A stretch of DNA of 64,000 nt from Thermodesulfobacterium hydrogeniphilum (GCF_000746255.1 NZ_JQKW01000008.1:124001-188000); one strand, 5' to 3'; counted from the stretch's first letter, positions 54,074-63,303 are shown. The notes: a model not told the origin generated them from the sequence alone. Translations and numbers: made by a program.

Positions 54074-56698
54074 ATGCTTTACAAATCTATAGTTTACTCT
54101 AAAATTATGCATATTTTAATAATATTTCTTTTTCTTTTAGGAGGATTTTCTATGGAAGGAAAAGCCCAGGATTTAAAACCAATAGTAAACAAAGTGGTAG
54201 AAAAAAAACTTTCCAATGGTCTTACAGTGCTTTATTATCCTTATGAAAGAGGAGATGTAGTTACAGTTAGACTTTGTGTTAAAGTGGGAAGTGCCTATGA
54301 AACAGAAAAAGAAGCAGGGCTTACTCATTTAATAGAACACATGATTTTTAAAGGAACTGAGACTAAAAAACCTGAAGATATTGTAGGAGCTATTGAGGCT
54401 CTGGGTGGTTATATGAACGCCTTTACTTCTTATGATTACACCTGTTACTATGCAGAAGGGCCTTCTATTATTACAGAAAAAGCCTTGGATATTCTTTCTG
54501 ATGTGGTTTTTCATCCCTATTTTGATCCTAAGGAATTGGAAAAAGAAAAAGAGGTTGTTATAGAAGAAATGAAAATGCGTTTAGATAATCCTTTTGTGGT
54601 TCTATTTGAAAATATTATGAAAGCTACTTATAAAACTTATCCCTATAGAAGACCTATTATAGGTTATGAAGAAAATGTAAAATCCTTTAAAAGAGAAGAT
54701 CTTTTAAAGTTTGTAAATCAATTTTATGTTCCTGAAAATATGGTTCTTACAGTAGTAGGAAATATATCTGAAAAAAAGCTTTTTTCCCTTATTAATAAAT
54801 ATTTTACAGATCTTCCTCAAAGAAAGCTGAAGATAGTAAAGTTTCCAGAGGAAACATATACAGATAAACCTACTTTAGTATGGGTAAAAAGACCTGTTAA
54901 AGAGGGATATTTTGCTTTTACATTACCAGGAGCTTCTTTTAGAAATGAAGATGCTCCTTACTTAGATCTTTTGGCTCAAATTTTAGGAGGTGGTGAATCT
55001 TCTCGCCTTTATTTAAAATTAAAAAGAGAACTTAATTTAGTAAAAACTATATCCGCTTCTTCTTTTACACCTTATGGACCTGGAGTTTTTGAAATTTTTG
55101 TAACAGCAGATCCTAAAAATTTTAAAGAAATTGTAAAAGAAATAGGAGAAGAACTGGAAAGAATAAAAGAAGGTGGTGTTTTAGAAGATGAATTAGAAAA
55201 AGCAAAAACTCAAATTCTTTCTGATTTTATTTTTTCTGCTGAAACCTCAGATGGATTATCTGGGACTTTATCAAGTTTTTATTTAACTCGCGGAACTTAT
55301 AAAGATATAATATGGTATGAGAATAAAATAAAAACCGCAACTCCAGAAGATATAAAAAGAGTTGCTCAAAAATATTTTAATCTTCAAAAATTAGTAGCTG
55401 GGTTTCTTTCTGAAAAAGAGCTTTTTAATGAAAAAGAGTTTCAGAATATTATAAATTGTATAAAAGTTAAAAAAACCGCAGAAGTTTTTACTTTAAATAA
55501 TGGATTAAAAGTGATTCTTTATCCACAAAATGATTTACCTACTATAGGATTAACTCTTGCATTTCCGGGAGGATTAAGGTTTGAAACAAAAGAAACTAAT
55601 GGTCTTTTTCAGGCTTTAAGTTTACTCTGGACAAGAGACACAAAAAATCATACTGCAGAGGAACTTGCTGATAAACTTGAATCTATAGGAGCTACTATAA
55701 AAGGTTTTTCAGGTAGAAATACTTTTGGTTTAAAAGCAACTTTCCTTTCTTCTAAACTTGATGAATCTTTAAATCTATTTAAAGATATTATTTTAAATCC
55801 ATCCTTTAATGAAAAGGAATGCGAAAAGGCAAAACCAGAACTAATTTCCTTAATTCTAATGCAACAGGATCAACCCATTTCTTTAGCTGTTAATGACTTT
55901 TTAAGAGAGATCTTCCCTGGTCATCCCTATGGTTTAAATATAGCAGGAAATATAGAATTTTATCAAAGGTTTACTTCTAAAGATTTAATCTCAGCTTATA
56001 AAAAATTTGTAAATCCTGAAAAAGGAACCCTTGTAATTGTAGGAAATTTTGACCCTCTTTTTATGAAAGAAAAAATTGAAGACCTTTTAAAGGATTGGAA
56101 AAAACCTTTATCAGAAATAGAAATAGAAGAAAAAGAACCTCCTGAACCTAAGGAAAGATATAAAAAAGTAGAAAAAGATACTTTTCAAACTCAGATTTTA
56201 CTTGGTTTTCAAACTCCAGGGTTAAATTCTAAGGAAAAAGTTGCATTAGAAGTTTTAAATGCTGCTCTTTCAGGTCAAGATGGAAGACTTTTCAGAATTT
56301 TAAGAGACGAAAGGTCCTTGGCTTATACTGTTACCTCTTTTGTAATTTTTTATCCTAAAAAATCTGCTTTTGTTTTTTATATAGGATGCTCTCCTGAAAA
56401 AGAAAAAGAGGCAATTTCTGGATTTTGGGAAATACTTGAAAATATCTCTAAAAACGGACTTACAGAAGCAGAAATAAAAAAGGCTAAAAATAGACTTATA
56501 GGAAAACTCAAGATTGGTTTACAGAGTAATATTTCTATAGCTGAGGATATGGCTGTAAATGAAGTCTTAAAATTAGGATGGAACTATAGCTCAATTTATG
56601 AAAATCTGGTAAAATCTATTACACAAGAGGATATAAAAAATTTAATTAGTAAATATTTTAAAAAAGATAAAGCAGTTTTGTTTATTTTGGGAAAATAA
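54074..56698 (+). CDS. M16 (pitrilysin/insulinase-type) metalloprotease, two-domain, secreted
   Basis: An 874-residue zinc protease. After a signal peptide or anchor (about 1-32) comes an active M16 half with the inverted zinc motif H85-L-I-E88-H89 and the downstream IEEMKMRLDNP ligand region. A second M16 half without the zinc motif (about 440-874) has R/Y substrate-binding features (RILRDERSLAYTV). Such fused enzymes degrade peptides in the periplasm. The ATG at 54074 lies behind AGGAGG; an in-frame TTG at 54053 is less likely. It may be unrelated to the upstream chelatase operon. Confidence 0.9.
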   Translation: MLYKSIVYSKIMHILIIFLFLLGGFSMEGKAQDLKPIVNKVVEKKLSNGLTVLYYPYERGDVVTVRLCVKVGSAYETEKEAGLTHLIEHMIFKGTETKKPEDIVGAIEALGGYMNAFTSYDYTCYYAEGPSIITEKALDILSDVVFHPYFDPKELEKEKEVVIEEMKMRLDNPFVVLFENIMKATYKTYPYRRPIIGYEENVKSFKREDLLKFVNQFYVPENMVLTVVGNISEKKLFSLINKYFTDLPQRKLKIVKFPEETYTDKPTLVWVKRPVKEGYFAFTLPGASFRNEDAPYLDLLAQILGGGESSRLYLKLKRELNLVKTISASSFTPYGPGVFEIFVTADPKNFKEIVKEIGEELERIKEGGVLEDELEKAKTQILSDFIFSAETSDGLSGTLSSFYLTRGTYKDIIWYENKIKTATPEDIKRVAQKYFNLQKLVAGFLSEKELFNEKEFQNIINCIKVKKTAEVFTLNNGLKVILYPQNDLPTIGLTLAFPGGLRFETKETNGLFQALSLLWTRDTKNHTAEELADKLESIGATIKGFSGRNTFGLKATFLSSKLDESLNLFKDIILNPSFNEKECEKAKPELISLILMQQDQPISLAVNDFLREIFPGHPYGLNIAGNIEFYQRFTSKDLISAYKKFVNPEKGTLVIVGNFDPLFMKEKIEDLLKDWKKPLSEIEIEEKEPPEPKERYKKVEKDTFQTQILLGFQTPGLNSKEKVALEVLNAALSGQDGRLFRILRDERSLAYTVTSFVIFYPKKSAFVFYIGCSPEKEKEAISGFWEILENISKNGLTEAEIKKAKNRLIGKLKIGLQSNISIAEDMAVNEVLKLGWNYSSIYENLVKSITQEDIKNLISKYFKKDKAVLFILGK

Positions 56699-56706
56699 TT
56701 TTATAA

Positions 56707-57183
56707 ATGCGAATAGAAATAATAAGTAATAAAGAAGAAGATACTATAAATATAGGAAAAAATTTAGCAAAATTTTTAAGACCCGGAGATCTGATTCTTC
56801 TTTATGGAGATCTTGGATGTGGTAAAACTACTTTTGTAAAAGGTTTAGCAGAAGGGCTGGAAGTAGACCCAGATATTTATATAACCAGCCCCACTTTTTC
56901 TTTGATTAATATCTATGAAGGCAAATATACTATTTATCATGTAGACCTCTATCGCTTGGAAGAATTTGAAATAGAAGAGCTTGGAATTTGGGAATACTTA
57001 AATAGCGGTATTGTAATTATTGAATGGGCAGATAAATTATCAGGAATTCCTATAGAGAATTTTTTGGAAATAAAATTTGAGTATTTTGACTTTAGTAAGA
57101 GAAAAATCACTTTAATTGGTTACGGAGAATGGCAAGATATTTTAAAAGAATGGAAAAAATCTTCAAATTTGATATACAAGTAA
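56707..57183 (+). CDS. tsaE: tRNA threonylcarbamoyladenosine biosynthesis ATPase TsaE
   Basis: A 158-residue P-loop protein: Walker A LYGDLGCGKTTFVKGLA (about 31-47), SPTFSLINIYEG, HVDLYRLEEFE and IIEWADKL are all TsaE/YjeE signatures. TsaE binds the TsaB-TsaD complex for t6A37 modification of tRNAs reading ANN codons. It starts 8 nt after the protease stop. Confidence 0.93.
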   Translation: MRIEIISNKEEDTINIGKNLAKFLRPGDLILLYGDLGCGKTTFVKGLAEGLEVDPDIYITSPTFSLINIYEGKYTIYHVDLYRLEEFEIEELGIWEYLNSGIVIIEWADKLSGIPIENFLEIKFEYFDFSKRKITLIGYGEWQDILKEWKKSSNLIYK

Positions 57184-57242
57184 AAAATAAGAATTAAAAT
57201 GGAGTTTTTCACAGAAAGCACCATTACTTGATTTTTAACATT

Positions 57243-58175
57243 CTATATTTGATTACGAAGAATAGCAAGAGCTCCTAAAAGGCATGGATTGGGATGAGTT
57301 ATAATATTAATAGAAAATTCTTCTAAAACTTTTTGCATCTTTTTATTTTCAAAATAACCTTTTAAAAATTTTTCTTTAAATTCTTTTTTTTCTAAAAATA
57401 TCTTTAAAGCATGAATAACTCCTCCAGCTAAATAAATTCCTCCTTGAGGCAATGAATACAAAGCAAGTTGTGAGCTCTTTCTTCCTAAAAGCTCTAAAAA
57501 TTTTTGAATTACTTTTAAAGCTTTTTTATCTCCTTTTTTAGCAAATTCTGTTATTTCTTCTGGTTTAAGAATTTCTTTATAAAAATATTCATACCAATAA
57601 CTTAAAGCTTTTCCTGATAAAGCTTTTTCCCAGCTAAGTTCTTCTTCTTTTTCTTTTAAAAAATTTAAATATCCAAATTCTTCATCATTTAAAGGGGAAA
57701 AAAAGATATGTCCTCCTTCTGTAGGTAAAATGATCAATGGATCTTTTTTTACAAGAATTGCTTCTCCAAGCCCTGTTCCAGGAGCAATAAAAGCCTTAGG
57801 AACACTTTGTTTAACTTTTCCTTTTTTTAAATTTAAAATATATTGCCTTTTTAAAAGTAATGAACTTGCAGAAAGAGAATATAAATCATTCACCAAAATA
57901 ATTTTTTTAAAACCAAAAGATCTTTTTAAATAAGGCACTGAAATCTTCCAATTTAAATTGGTAAGATAAGCTATATTTTTAAAAACAGGGCCTGCTACAG
58001 CAAAAAAGGCAGTAACAGGCTTTGTCTCAATTTTTAAGTCTGATAAATATTGCCTTAATACCTGATAAAAACTTTTAAAATTTTTACTTTTATATATTTT
58101 TAAACTACAAATTCTACGATTTTTTAATAAACCAAAACGAGAATTTGTACCTCCAATATCTGCTATTAAAATCAT
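57243..58175 (-). CDS. glk: Glucokinase (Glk, ROK-independent type)
   Basis: A 310-residue ASKHA-fold kinase: phosphate-1 motif LIADIGGTNSRFG at the start, LVNDLYSLSAS with the catalytic Asp, IAPGTGLGEAIL and a late LYSLPQGGIYLAGGVI matching bacterial Glk (PF02685). It makes glucose 6-phosphate from glucose and ATP. It is the last gene of the minus-strand group with ompH and pal, with an ATGA-type overlap to ompH. Confidence 0.88.
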   Translation of the reverse strand: MILIADIGGTNSRFGLLKNRRICSLKIYKSKNFKSFYQVLRQYLSDLKIETKPVTAFFAVAGPVFKNIAYLTNLNWKISVPYLKRSFGFKKIILVNDLYSLSASSLLLKRQYILNLKKGKVKQSVPKAFIAPGTGLGEAILVKKDPLIILPTEGGHIFFSPLNDEEFGYLNFLKEKEEELSWEKALSGKALSYWYEYFYKEILKPEEITEFAKKGDKKALKVIQKFLELLGRKSSQLALYSLPQGGIYLAGGVIHALKIFLEKKEFKEKFLKGYFENKKMQKVLEEFSINIITHPNPCLLGALAILRNQI

Positions 58176-58714
58176 TTTTTAGATTTCTTCATCTCTTCGT
58201 AATGTTTATTAAAAAGCTGTATAATCTTAGATGTAAGATCTATTTTAGAAGAAGTGTAATATATACCTGGCTGATTTTTTTCTAAAATTAAATCATAATT
58301 TTCTTTTTCAACAAAATCTTTTATTACCTTTTCTAATTCTTTAAATACAGGATCTAACATTTGCTTTTCATATTGTTGCATTTCATATTGAGCATCTTCT
58401 TGCATACTTTTTAACTCTCTAAGTTTTTTTTGATATTCTGCTTGTTTTTTATCTTTTACTTCTTGAGACCAAAGAGAACTCTTATTCTCTATCTCATCTT
58501 TTAAAGCTTTTAATTCTTTAGCTTTAGCTTGAATTTTAGCAGAAAGTTCATTATATTTTTTTTGCAATTTTTTCATTACTTCCTGACCATATTTAGAATT
58601 ATTAACTACTTTTTTAATATCAACAACACCTATTTTTAAATTTTCTGCTTTTGAAATTCCTGTAAAAAATAAAAAAACAAAAATAAAAAAATAAAAAAAT
58701 GTTATTTTTTTCAT
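58172..58714 (-). CDS. OmpH/Skp-family periplasmic chaperone
   Basis: A 180-residue protein: signal peptide (about 1-23, ending GISKAEN), a small beta segment (KIGVVDIKKVV), a long Lys/Gln/Glu-rich coiled-coil arm (about 45-120) and a closing segment with YDLILEKNQPGIYYTS and KIDLTSKII. Skp is a trimeric holdase for outer-membrane proteins, fitting the porin and TonB receptors in this genome. It is co-transcribed with pal. Confidence 0.88.
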   Translation of the reverse strand: MKKITFFYFFIFVFLFFTGISKAENLKIGVVDIKKVVNNSKYGQEVMKKLQKKYNELSAKIQAKAKELKALKDEIENKSSLWSQEVKDKKQAEYQKKLRELKSMQEDAQYEMQQYEKQMLDPVFKELEKVIKDFVEKENYDLILEKNQPGIYYTSSKIDLTSKIIQLFNKHYEEMKKSKK

Positions 58715-58728
58715 AAATTAAACCTCCT

Positions 58729-59328
58729 TTATTTTATGATAACAAAATCTACCCTTCTATTTACAGCCCAACAGGTTTCATTATGACAGGTAGCTAAAGG
58801 TCTTTCTTCTCCAAAACTTATGGTAGAGATTCTACCCTCTTTTATTCCAAGTTTAACCAGCATTTTTTTAACTTCTAAAGCTCTTTTAGCTCCAAGAGCC
58901 ATATTATATTCATTAGTTCCTCTTTCATCACAATTTCCCTGAAGCTGGATATTTACTTGAGGATGTTCTAAAAGATATTTTACATTTTGTTTTATTCTAT
59001 CCCACATATCTTCCCTAATGCTATAATCATCATAATCAAAAAAAATAGCTAAAAGAGGAGAAGTTCCTCTTCCATAAAGTTGCCAATAAGTCCAATTTTC
59101 TTTTCCTGCTTTTTTATTTTTTTCTTCTGAAAAAACCTCAGAAACAACCTCTTTAGAGGGTTTTTCTTTAGTTTGATTGTTTATAAATACAGTCTCATTG
59201 TAAGAAGGAATCTTTTTAACAGGTGCTTCATAAGAAGGAATTTCTATAATAGAAGGTGCCTCCTTTTTAGCACAGCTACATAAAAAAAAGATTATAAAAA
59301 GCATAAAAACATAAAAAATATATTTCAA
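58729..59328 (-). CDS. pal: Peptidoglycan-associated lipoprotein Pal (OmpA-like)
   Basis: A 199-residue lipoprotein: lipobox ending at C19 (FFLCSC), a variable linker, and an OmpA/Pal domain (about 88-199) with IFFDYDDYSIRED, IQLQGNCDERGTNEYNMALG and the diaminopimelate-binding region RISTISFGEERPL...NRRVDFVI. It anchors the outer membrane to peptidoglycan within Tol-Pal; its probable partner CpoB is at 15 kb. The linker also carries N-x-T sequons (NET, NQT). Confidence 0.92.
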   Translation of the reverse strand: MKYIFYVFMLFIIFFLCSCAKKEAPSIIEIPSYEAPVKKIPSYNETVFINNQTKEKPSKEVVSEVFSEEKNKKAGKENWTYWQLYGRGTSPLLAIFFDYDDYSIREDMWDRIKQNVKYLLEHPQVNIQLQGNCDERGTNEYNMALGAKRALEVKKMLVKLGIKEGRISTISFGEERPLATCHNETCWAVNRRVDFVIIK

Positions 59329-59343
59329 TTTTGTACTCCTTTT

Positions 59344-59919
59344 TTAAGCATATCCTGTTAAATCAAGCTCAATTAAAAAATCTCCTAATAAAAATTCTAA
59401 TTCTTTCTTAATATAACTACATATCTCATAAAGTAAAGTGAGTTCTTCATTTAATACTTGGGTAACTAATATATAACCTTTTTCTCCGAGTTTATCAAGT
59501 AACCTTCTACAAAAATAATCTCTACATAAAAAGGGCCTGGCAAAAATTTTACAACCTGTAGGACCTACAAAAAAACATCTTAAAGGAACCTCTCTTTCCT
59601 TAGGAATTTGAACTCCTAAGAACATATTTATAAGTAATATATTAATAGTTACTTCATTTTCTAAACCTGCTTTACAACATCCTTTTTTTTCTAATACAGA
59701 ACAAATATAACATTCATTAAAGGTTCCCAATTTTTCCATGGTTTTATTAGATTTTAAAACAGCTTCTTCATATCTTTTTAAAAGATCTATAAATTTTTCA
59801 TCTTTAAAAAAATAATCAGACCAGTGTTCATAAAGTTCCTGAGCGACTCTTATCTTTTCAAGAATAAGAGAAGTTGGATCGTAATCAATACTTTTAAGAT
59901 ATTTGAGATTCTTTAACAT
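59344..59919 (-). CDS. Cysteine-rich protein, distant YkgJ-like
   Basis: A 191-residue soluble protein of no family I firmly recognise. It has CYIC-x7-CC, then CFFVGPTGCKIFARPFLCRD followed by YFCRR; the order CxxC...CC...C-x-I-x2-RP...C-R-x2-x-C recalls YkgJ (CxxCxxCC) putative zinc/iron-binding proteins. It appears to be the first gene of the minus-strand group with pal, ompH and glk, starting 15 nt upstream of pal. Confidence 0.5.
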   Translation of the reverse strand: MLKNLKYLKSIDYDPTSLILEKIRVAQELYEHWSDYFFKDEKFIDLLKRYEEAVLKSNKTMEKLGTFNECYICSVLEKKGCCKAGLENEVTINILLINMFLGVQIPKEREVPLRCFFVGPTGCKIFARPFLCRDYFCRRLLDKLGEKGYILVTQVLNEELTLLYEICSYIKKELEFLLGDFLIELDLTGYA

Positions 59920-60132
59920 TGAAGATCCTTATTTATTATTTTCTAAAATTGTATTATAAAAAAGAAAAAATAAAAGAGGATAATTATTAAAATTGTTTCA
60001 TATAAACAAAATTTTTGAAACTAAGAATTTATCAAGTTTTTAAACTTTTAATTTTATAGTTAAAACTTTTATAAAACTGCTTTAATTTTATGTAGAAAAT
60101 TTAAAAAAGTTTCTACATGGTTTTGAACATAA

Positions 60133-61287
60133 TTATAACTTAATTTTAGACAATTTTATCAACAGAGGTACAGAAAGTAATTGCAAGATTATAGAAACCA
60201 TAATCAGAGCATAAATAGAAAAGTCATAAAGAATTCCTAATAGAGAGCTTCCTAAGAACCATAAAAATCCATAAAATGCATTAAAAATCCCATAACCTGT
60301 AGCTCTTTTTTCTTTTGGTATAAAAAAAGATATAGCAGCTCTCATGATGGATTCCTGAGCTCCCATTCCTATACCCCAAAGAATCATTCCTAATAGAACT
60401 ATATAAAAATTTCCTAAGAATACACAAGGAGCAAATAAGGCCGAAATAAAAACTGAAAAAATTAGAACTATAAAACCTATTTTATCAAAAAGATATCCAA
60501 AAATCAATGCAGCCACTGCATCAATTCCCATAGCTATAGCATAGAAAAGAGGTATCCATTCATTGTTTAAAATTTCTATTTTTTTTAAATGATAAGCTAT
60601 AAGAGCAAAATCTGCATAACCAGCTCCATAAATTCCTATAGCAAAAGCATAAAGCCAAAAACCTTTAGAAAAAACTTTTTGTTCTATAGAAGATTCTTCT
60701 TTTTCAAATTTTTGAGGATGAGGATATAGAAAAATAGAAATAAAAAGTATAAAAAGTGCTAAAAAAGCGGGTATTAATAAAATAGTAAAGGAAAGTTTAT
60801 AACTTCCAGTATAAAATAAAATTGAAGCTATTATTAGAGGTCCTGTTATAGCACCAATCTGATCCATAGCTTCGTGAAAACCAAAGCCTTTACCTCTTCC
60901 TATTTTAGAAGTAGCATAAGATAAGATGGTATCTCTGGCAGGAGTTCTTATAGCTTTTCCTATTCTTTCAGTTAAGACTAAAATAACAGCTTGAGACCAG
61001 GTTTTAACTAAAGCAAGAGATGGAACAGAGAATAAGTTTATAATATAACCTATAAGAGTAACAGTCCAGTATTTTTTAATCTTATCTGTAAGATAGCCAG
61101 AAATTAAGCGTAAACCATAGCCTATAAATTCTCCTAAACCGGCTACAAATCCAACTACAGTAGCACTTGCTCCTAAGGTAGCAAGATAAGGCCCTATAAT
61201 ACTTTTGGCACCTTCATAGGTTATATCTCCTAAAAGACTAACTAAACCAAGCAAAATAACTAATAAAAAAGGAGACCTTAAAGACAA
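60133..61287 (-). CDS. Major facilitator superfamily transporter
   Basis: A 384-residue protein with twelve predicted membrane helices. The loop 2-3 motif is GYGLRLISGYLTDKIKKYW, and TERIGKAIRTPARDTILSYAT lies after helix 4. It resembles multidrug or efflux-type MFS proteins. It starts 18 nt after the DUF190 gene and therefore appears to be the last gene of the fluoride-riboswitch operon, although its substrate is unknown. About 210 bp of AT-rich, gene-free sequence separates it from the next operon. Confidence 0.88.
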   Translation of the reverse strand: MSLRSPFLLVILLGLVSLLGDITYEGAKSIIGPYLATLGASATVVGFVAGLGEFIGYGLRLISGYLTDKIKKYWTVTLIGYIINLFSVPSLALVKTWSQAVILVLTERIGKAIRTPARDTILSYATSKIGRGKGFGFHEAMDQIGAITGPLIIASILFYTGSYKLSFTILLIPAFLALFILFISIFLYPHPQKFEKEESSIEQKVFSKGFWLYAFAIGIYGAGYADFALIAYHLKKIEILNNEWIPLFYAIAMGIDAVAALIFGYLFDKIGFIVLIFSVFISALFAPCVFLGNFYIVLLGMILWGIGMGAQESIMRAAISFFIPKEKRATGYGIFNAFYGFLWFLGSSLLGILYDFSIYALIMVSIILQLLSVPLLIKLSKIKL

Positions 61288-61305
61288 GTTAATCCCCGCT
61301 TATTT

Positions 61306-61635
61306 TTAAGGAATATATTTTACAATTTTTACAGGAAAAGCAATAACCAAACCATGTTGGATAAGACTGTTTATTTCTTTTAAAAATTCTTCCACTTTTT
61401 CCTTTGATTCTATAATTTCTATTAAAATAGGGAGATTAGATCCCAAATCTAAAAAAGAAATACCTCTTATTTTTTTAGAAGGTCCATACCCCATAATAGC
61501 TTTAAATATAGTTACTCCGCTTAAATTTTTTTCTTTTACTATTTCTAAAATCTTTTTATAAAGAGGTTTTCCTTCAATTCTATCTTCCTCTCTAATGTAA
61601 ATTTTTATCATATAAGCTTCTTTATATTCTTGCAT
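61306..61635 (-). CDS. DUF190 family protein
   Basis: A 109-residue protein with the DUF190 pattern: KIYIREEDRIEGKPLYKKIL, GVTIFKAIMGYG and a ferredoxin-like/PII-like fold predicted from strand-helix order. DUF190 genes very often neighbour crcB. The ATG at 61635 is supported by GGAGG; an in-frame ATG at 61701 would sit inside crcB and lacks one. It may regulate or sense for the fluoride channel. Confidence 0.88.
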   Translation of the reverse strand: MQEYKEAYMIKIYIREEDRIEGKPLYKKILEIVKEKNLSGVTIFKAIMGYGPSKKIRGISFLDLGSNLPILIEIIESKEKVEEFLKEINSLIQHGLVIAFPVKIVKYIP

Positions 61636-61669
61636 AATTAAAAACCTCCAAAATAAATTATAAAAAATT

Positions 61670-62050
61670 TTATTTAAAAAATAAAAATCTGGCAAGGGCA
61701 AAGCCTAAAAATCCAGATAAAAAAGAAATAAAAAAATTAAAAAAGACATTTAAAATGCTTAATAAAAAGTATCCCTGTTGAAATAAAGAAAGGGTTTCAA
61801 AAGTAAAAGAAGAAAAAGTAGTAAAAGCACCTAAAAATCCTATAATTAGGAAATATCTATAAAGTGGATCTATTCCAGAATATAAAAAATGCAAAGATAA
61901 AAAACATGCTAAAAAAGAACCGATTACATTTACTGTTAAAGTGCCAAAAGGAAAAGTATCAGATATTAGTTTGGTTGATAATAAAACAACTCCATAACGG
62001 GCTAAGGCACCAAAGGATCCTCCAAGAGCTATTAATAATAACTTAAACAT
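61670..62050 (-). CDS. crcB: Fluoride channel CrcB/Fluc
   Basis: A 126-residue four-helix membrane protein. GGSFGALARYGVVLL, FGTLTVNVIGSFLACF with the central Asn, and GFLGAFTTFSSFTFET with the Phe-box and Thr/Ser polar track are the Fluc signatures. Dual-topology dimers export fluoride. It lies third in an operon headed by a fluoride riboswitch, which independently supports the call. Confidence 0.95.
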   Translation of the reverse strand: MFKLLLIALGGSFGALARYGVVLLSTKLISDTFPFGTLTVNVIGSFLACFLSLHFLYSGIDPLYRYFLIIGFLGAFTTFSSFTFETLSLFQQGYFLLSILNVFFNFFISFLSGFLGFALARFLFFK

Positions 62051-62062
62051 TTGATCCTCCGT

Positions 62063-62827
62063 TTAAAAGATTAAAATTTTTTCAGAATCCATAAAGCATA
62101 ATATTGTGCTTTCTAAAAAAGAAATTCCTTGAGAATTTCTTCCAAAACCTCCATCTTTATTCCTGCAGGATAAAACAAATTCCTTTAGTTTATCTAAATC
62201 TTTGGGATAAAGATTAAAACAGTGCAAAACATAACAGGCGTAATAAGTATTTTCCATATAAGATGTGGTGCCTTTAAAAAATCCAAAACCTCCATCAGAA
62301 TTTTGAGCTTCTAAAATAAACTCAAAAAAATCTTTAGGAAAATCCTGTTGAAGAATTTTATATAAAAAATATAAATCTTTAATGGTTCTAAAGTATCCTT
62401 TTGATAACTCCTTTAATGTCTTTTCCTTTAAAAAAGACAAAATAGCTTTATCTTTTAAGATCGTAAAAATTTCTGTCAAGTCCTTTATTTCTTTTAAAGA
62501 AAGTTGTTTCTTTTGAATTTTATATTTCAGGTTTTTATAGCAAAATTTTAAGCAATCTTTATTCAACTGATTTAATAAAGAAAGATTATTCAAAATTTTA
62601 AAAAACTTAGCCAAAGGGTCTAAAGTAAGACTTAATATATTCTGATTTAATAAAAAATTTTTTTGTTTTTTTATGTTTATAGGATAATTGCAGATATTTA
62701 AGATTTTTATAGCAAAATAGGTATCTTCTATAGTGGGAGGTAAAAGAGGCGTTCCAGCAAATCCTCCTTCTTCCTTTTCTCGCTTTAAAACAAATTCAAT
62801 AGCATTTTTTATTATTTCTTTTTTCAT
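62063..62827 (-). CDS. Prenyltransferase/squalene-cyclase-like repeat protein
   Basis: A 254-residue protein with three alpha-alpha repeats of the type GGF...ExTYxA: EEGGFAGTPLLPPTIEDTYFA near the N-terminus, then SDGGFGFFKGTTSYMENTYYA and KDGGFGRNSQGISFLESTIL near the C-terminus. This is the prenyltransferase beta-subunit/terpene-cyclase repeat seen also in protein geranylgeranyltransferases. It lacks an obvious signal peptide or the DxDD motif of cyclases. It is the second gene behind the fluoride riboswitch; function unknown. Confidence 0.7.
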   Translation of the reverse strand: MKKEIIKNAIEFVLKREKEEGGFAGTPLLPPTIEDTYFAIKILNICNYPINIKKQKNFLLNQNILSLTLDPLAKFFKILNNLSLLNQLNKDCLKFCYKNLKYKIQKKQLSLKEIKDLTEIFTILKDKAILSFLKEKTLKELSKGYFRTIKDLYFLYKILQQDFPKDFFEFILEAQNSDGGFGFFKGTTSYMENTYYACYVLHCFNLYPKDLDKLKEFVLSCRNKDGGFGRNSQGISFLESTILCFMDSEKILIF

Positions 62828-62839
62828 AAAAAAACCCCC

Positions 62840-63211
62840 TTATGTCTCTTTCAAAAGATTTAAAATAACTTTTCGTAAGATAAGATTTTTGGTATTACTG
62901 GCTGCTTTTAAATAGTTTATTGCTTCAGGTGTATTTATTTTTTTTAAAGTCCTTGCAATTTCGCAAAGTTCAAAGGTATCTCTATTTTCTAAAAGCATTT
63001 TTCCTAAGATTTTTACAGCTTTATAGCTTTTGATATTTCCTAAGACATGAATAACAAATTTTCTATTTTGAGTAACAGGGTTTTTTAAACCGAGAATAAG
63101 TTTATCTTCAAAGGAAAACTTTTGAAATTCCTGCAGATTTTTATTACATTTTGGACAGATCTTGGTATTTTTTTGAATTTCTGCCCAGCAGAAAGGACAA
63201 AACCATTTCAT
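62840..63211 (-). CDS. Zinc-ribbon / HEAT-like repeat protein
   Basis: A 123-residue protein: N-terminal zinc ribbon with C5-x2-C8 and C19-x2-C22 (CPFC...CPKC), then two or three short HEAT-like helical repeats (KFVIHVLGNIKSYKAVKIL; CEIARTLKKINTPEAINYL). The ATG at 63211 is chosen with the Shine-Dalgarno GAGGCG upstream; a TTG at 63226 overlaps that site. It is the first gene after the fluoride riboswitch, and its Shine-Dalgarno is the predicted target of the switch. Confidence 0.65.
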   Translation of the reverse strand: MKWFCPFCWAEIQKNTKICPKCNKNLQEFQKFSFEDKLILGLKNPVTQNRKFVIHVLGNIKSYKAVKILGKMLLENRDTFELCEIARTLKKINTPEAINYLKAASNTKNLILRKVILNLLKET

Positions 63212-63217
63212 TATAAA

Positions 63218-63251
63218 ACGCCTCAACTTTAATTTTTAAAGCTGCAGGCGT
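63218..63251 (-). promoter_or_regulatory. Expression platform of the fluoride riboswitch
   Basis: Aptamer 3' strand ACGCCT (plus-strand 63246-63251) can pair with AGGCGT (63218-63223), which contains the Shine-Dalgarno of the first gene and is followed by TTTT. CTTTAA/TTAAAG inside extends the stem. Without fluoride this hairpin should hide the ribosome-binding site or terminate transcription; with fluoride ACGCC is held in the aptamer pseudoknot. Confidence 0.7.
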
Positions 63252-63302
63252 CATCAGCCCTGCTGGGCAGTTATTAAGGGAGGACGCCATCTCCCTTAAT
63301 AA
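63242..63302 (-). ncRNA. Fluoride (crcB) riboswitch
   Basis: Read on the minus strand: P1 GGGA...TCCC (extended by TTATTAA/TTAATAA) closes a loop GATGGCGTC. A second hairpin, CTGCCC-AGCA-GGGC, follows, and then the conserved CTGATGACGCC. GGCGTC in the first loop pairs with GACGCC at the 3' end, forming the hallmark pseudoknot. The layout closely parallels described crcB aptamers, and crcB lies downstream. The aptamer begins within 2 nt of the ftsY stop. Confidence 0.94.
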
Positions 63303-63303
63303 A

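Noticed and set aside
60091-60115. GTAGAAA / TTTCTAC hairpin after the MFS gene as a terminator
   Set aside because: Only a 7-bp AT-rich stem with no proper T run at the right distance; not distinguishable from chance in this AT-rich gap.
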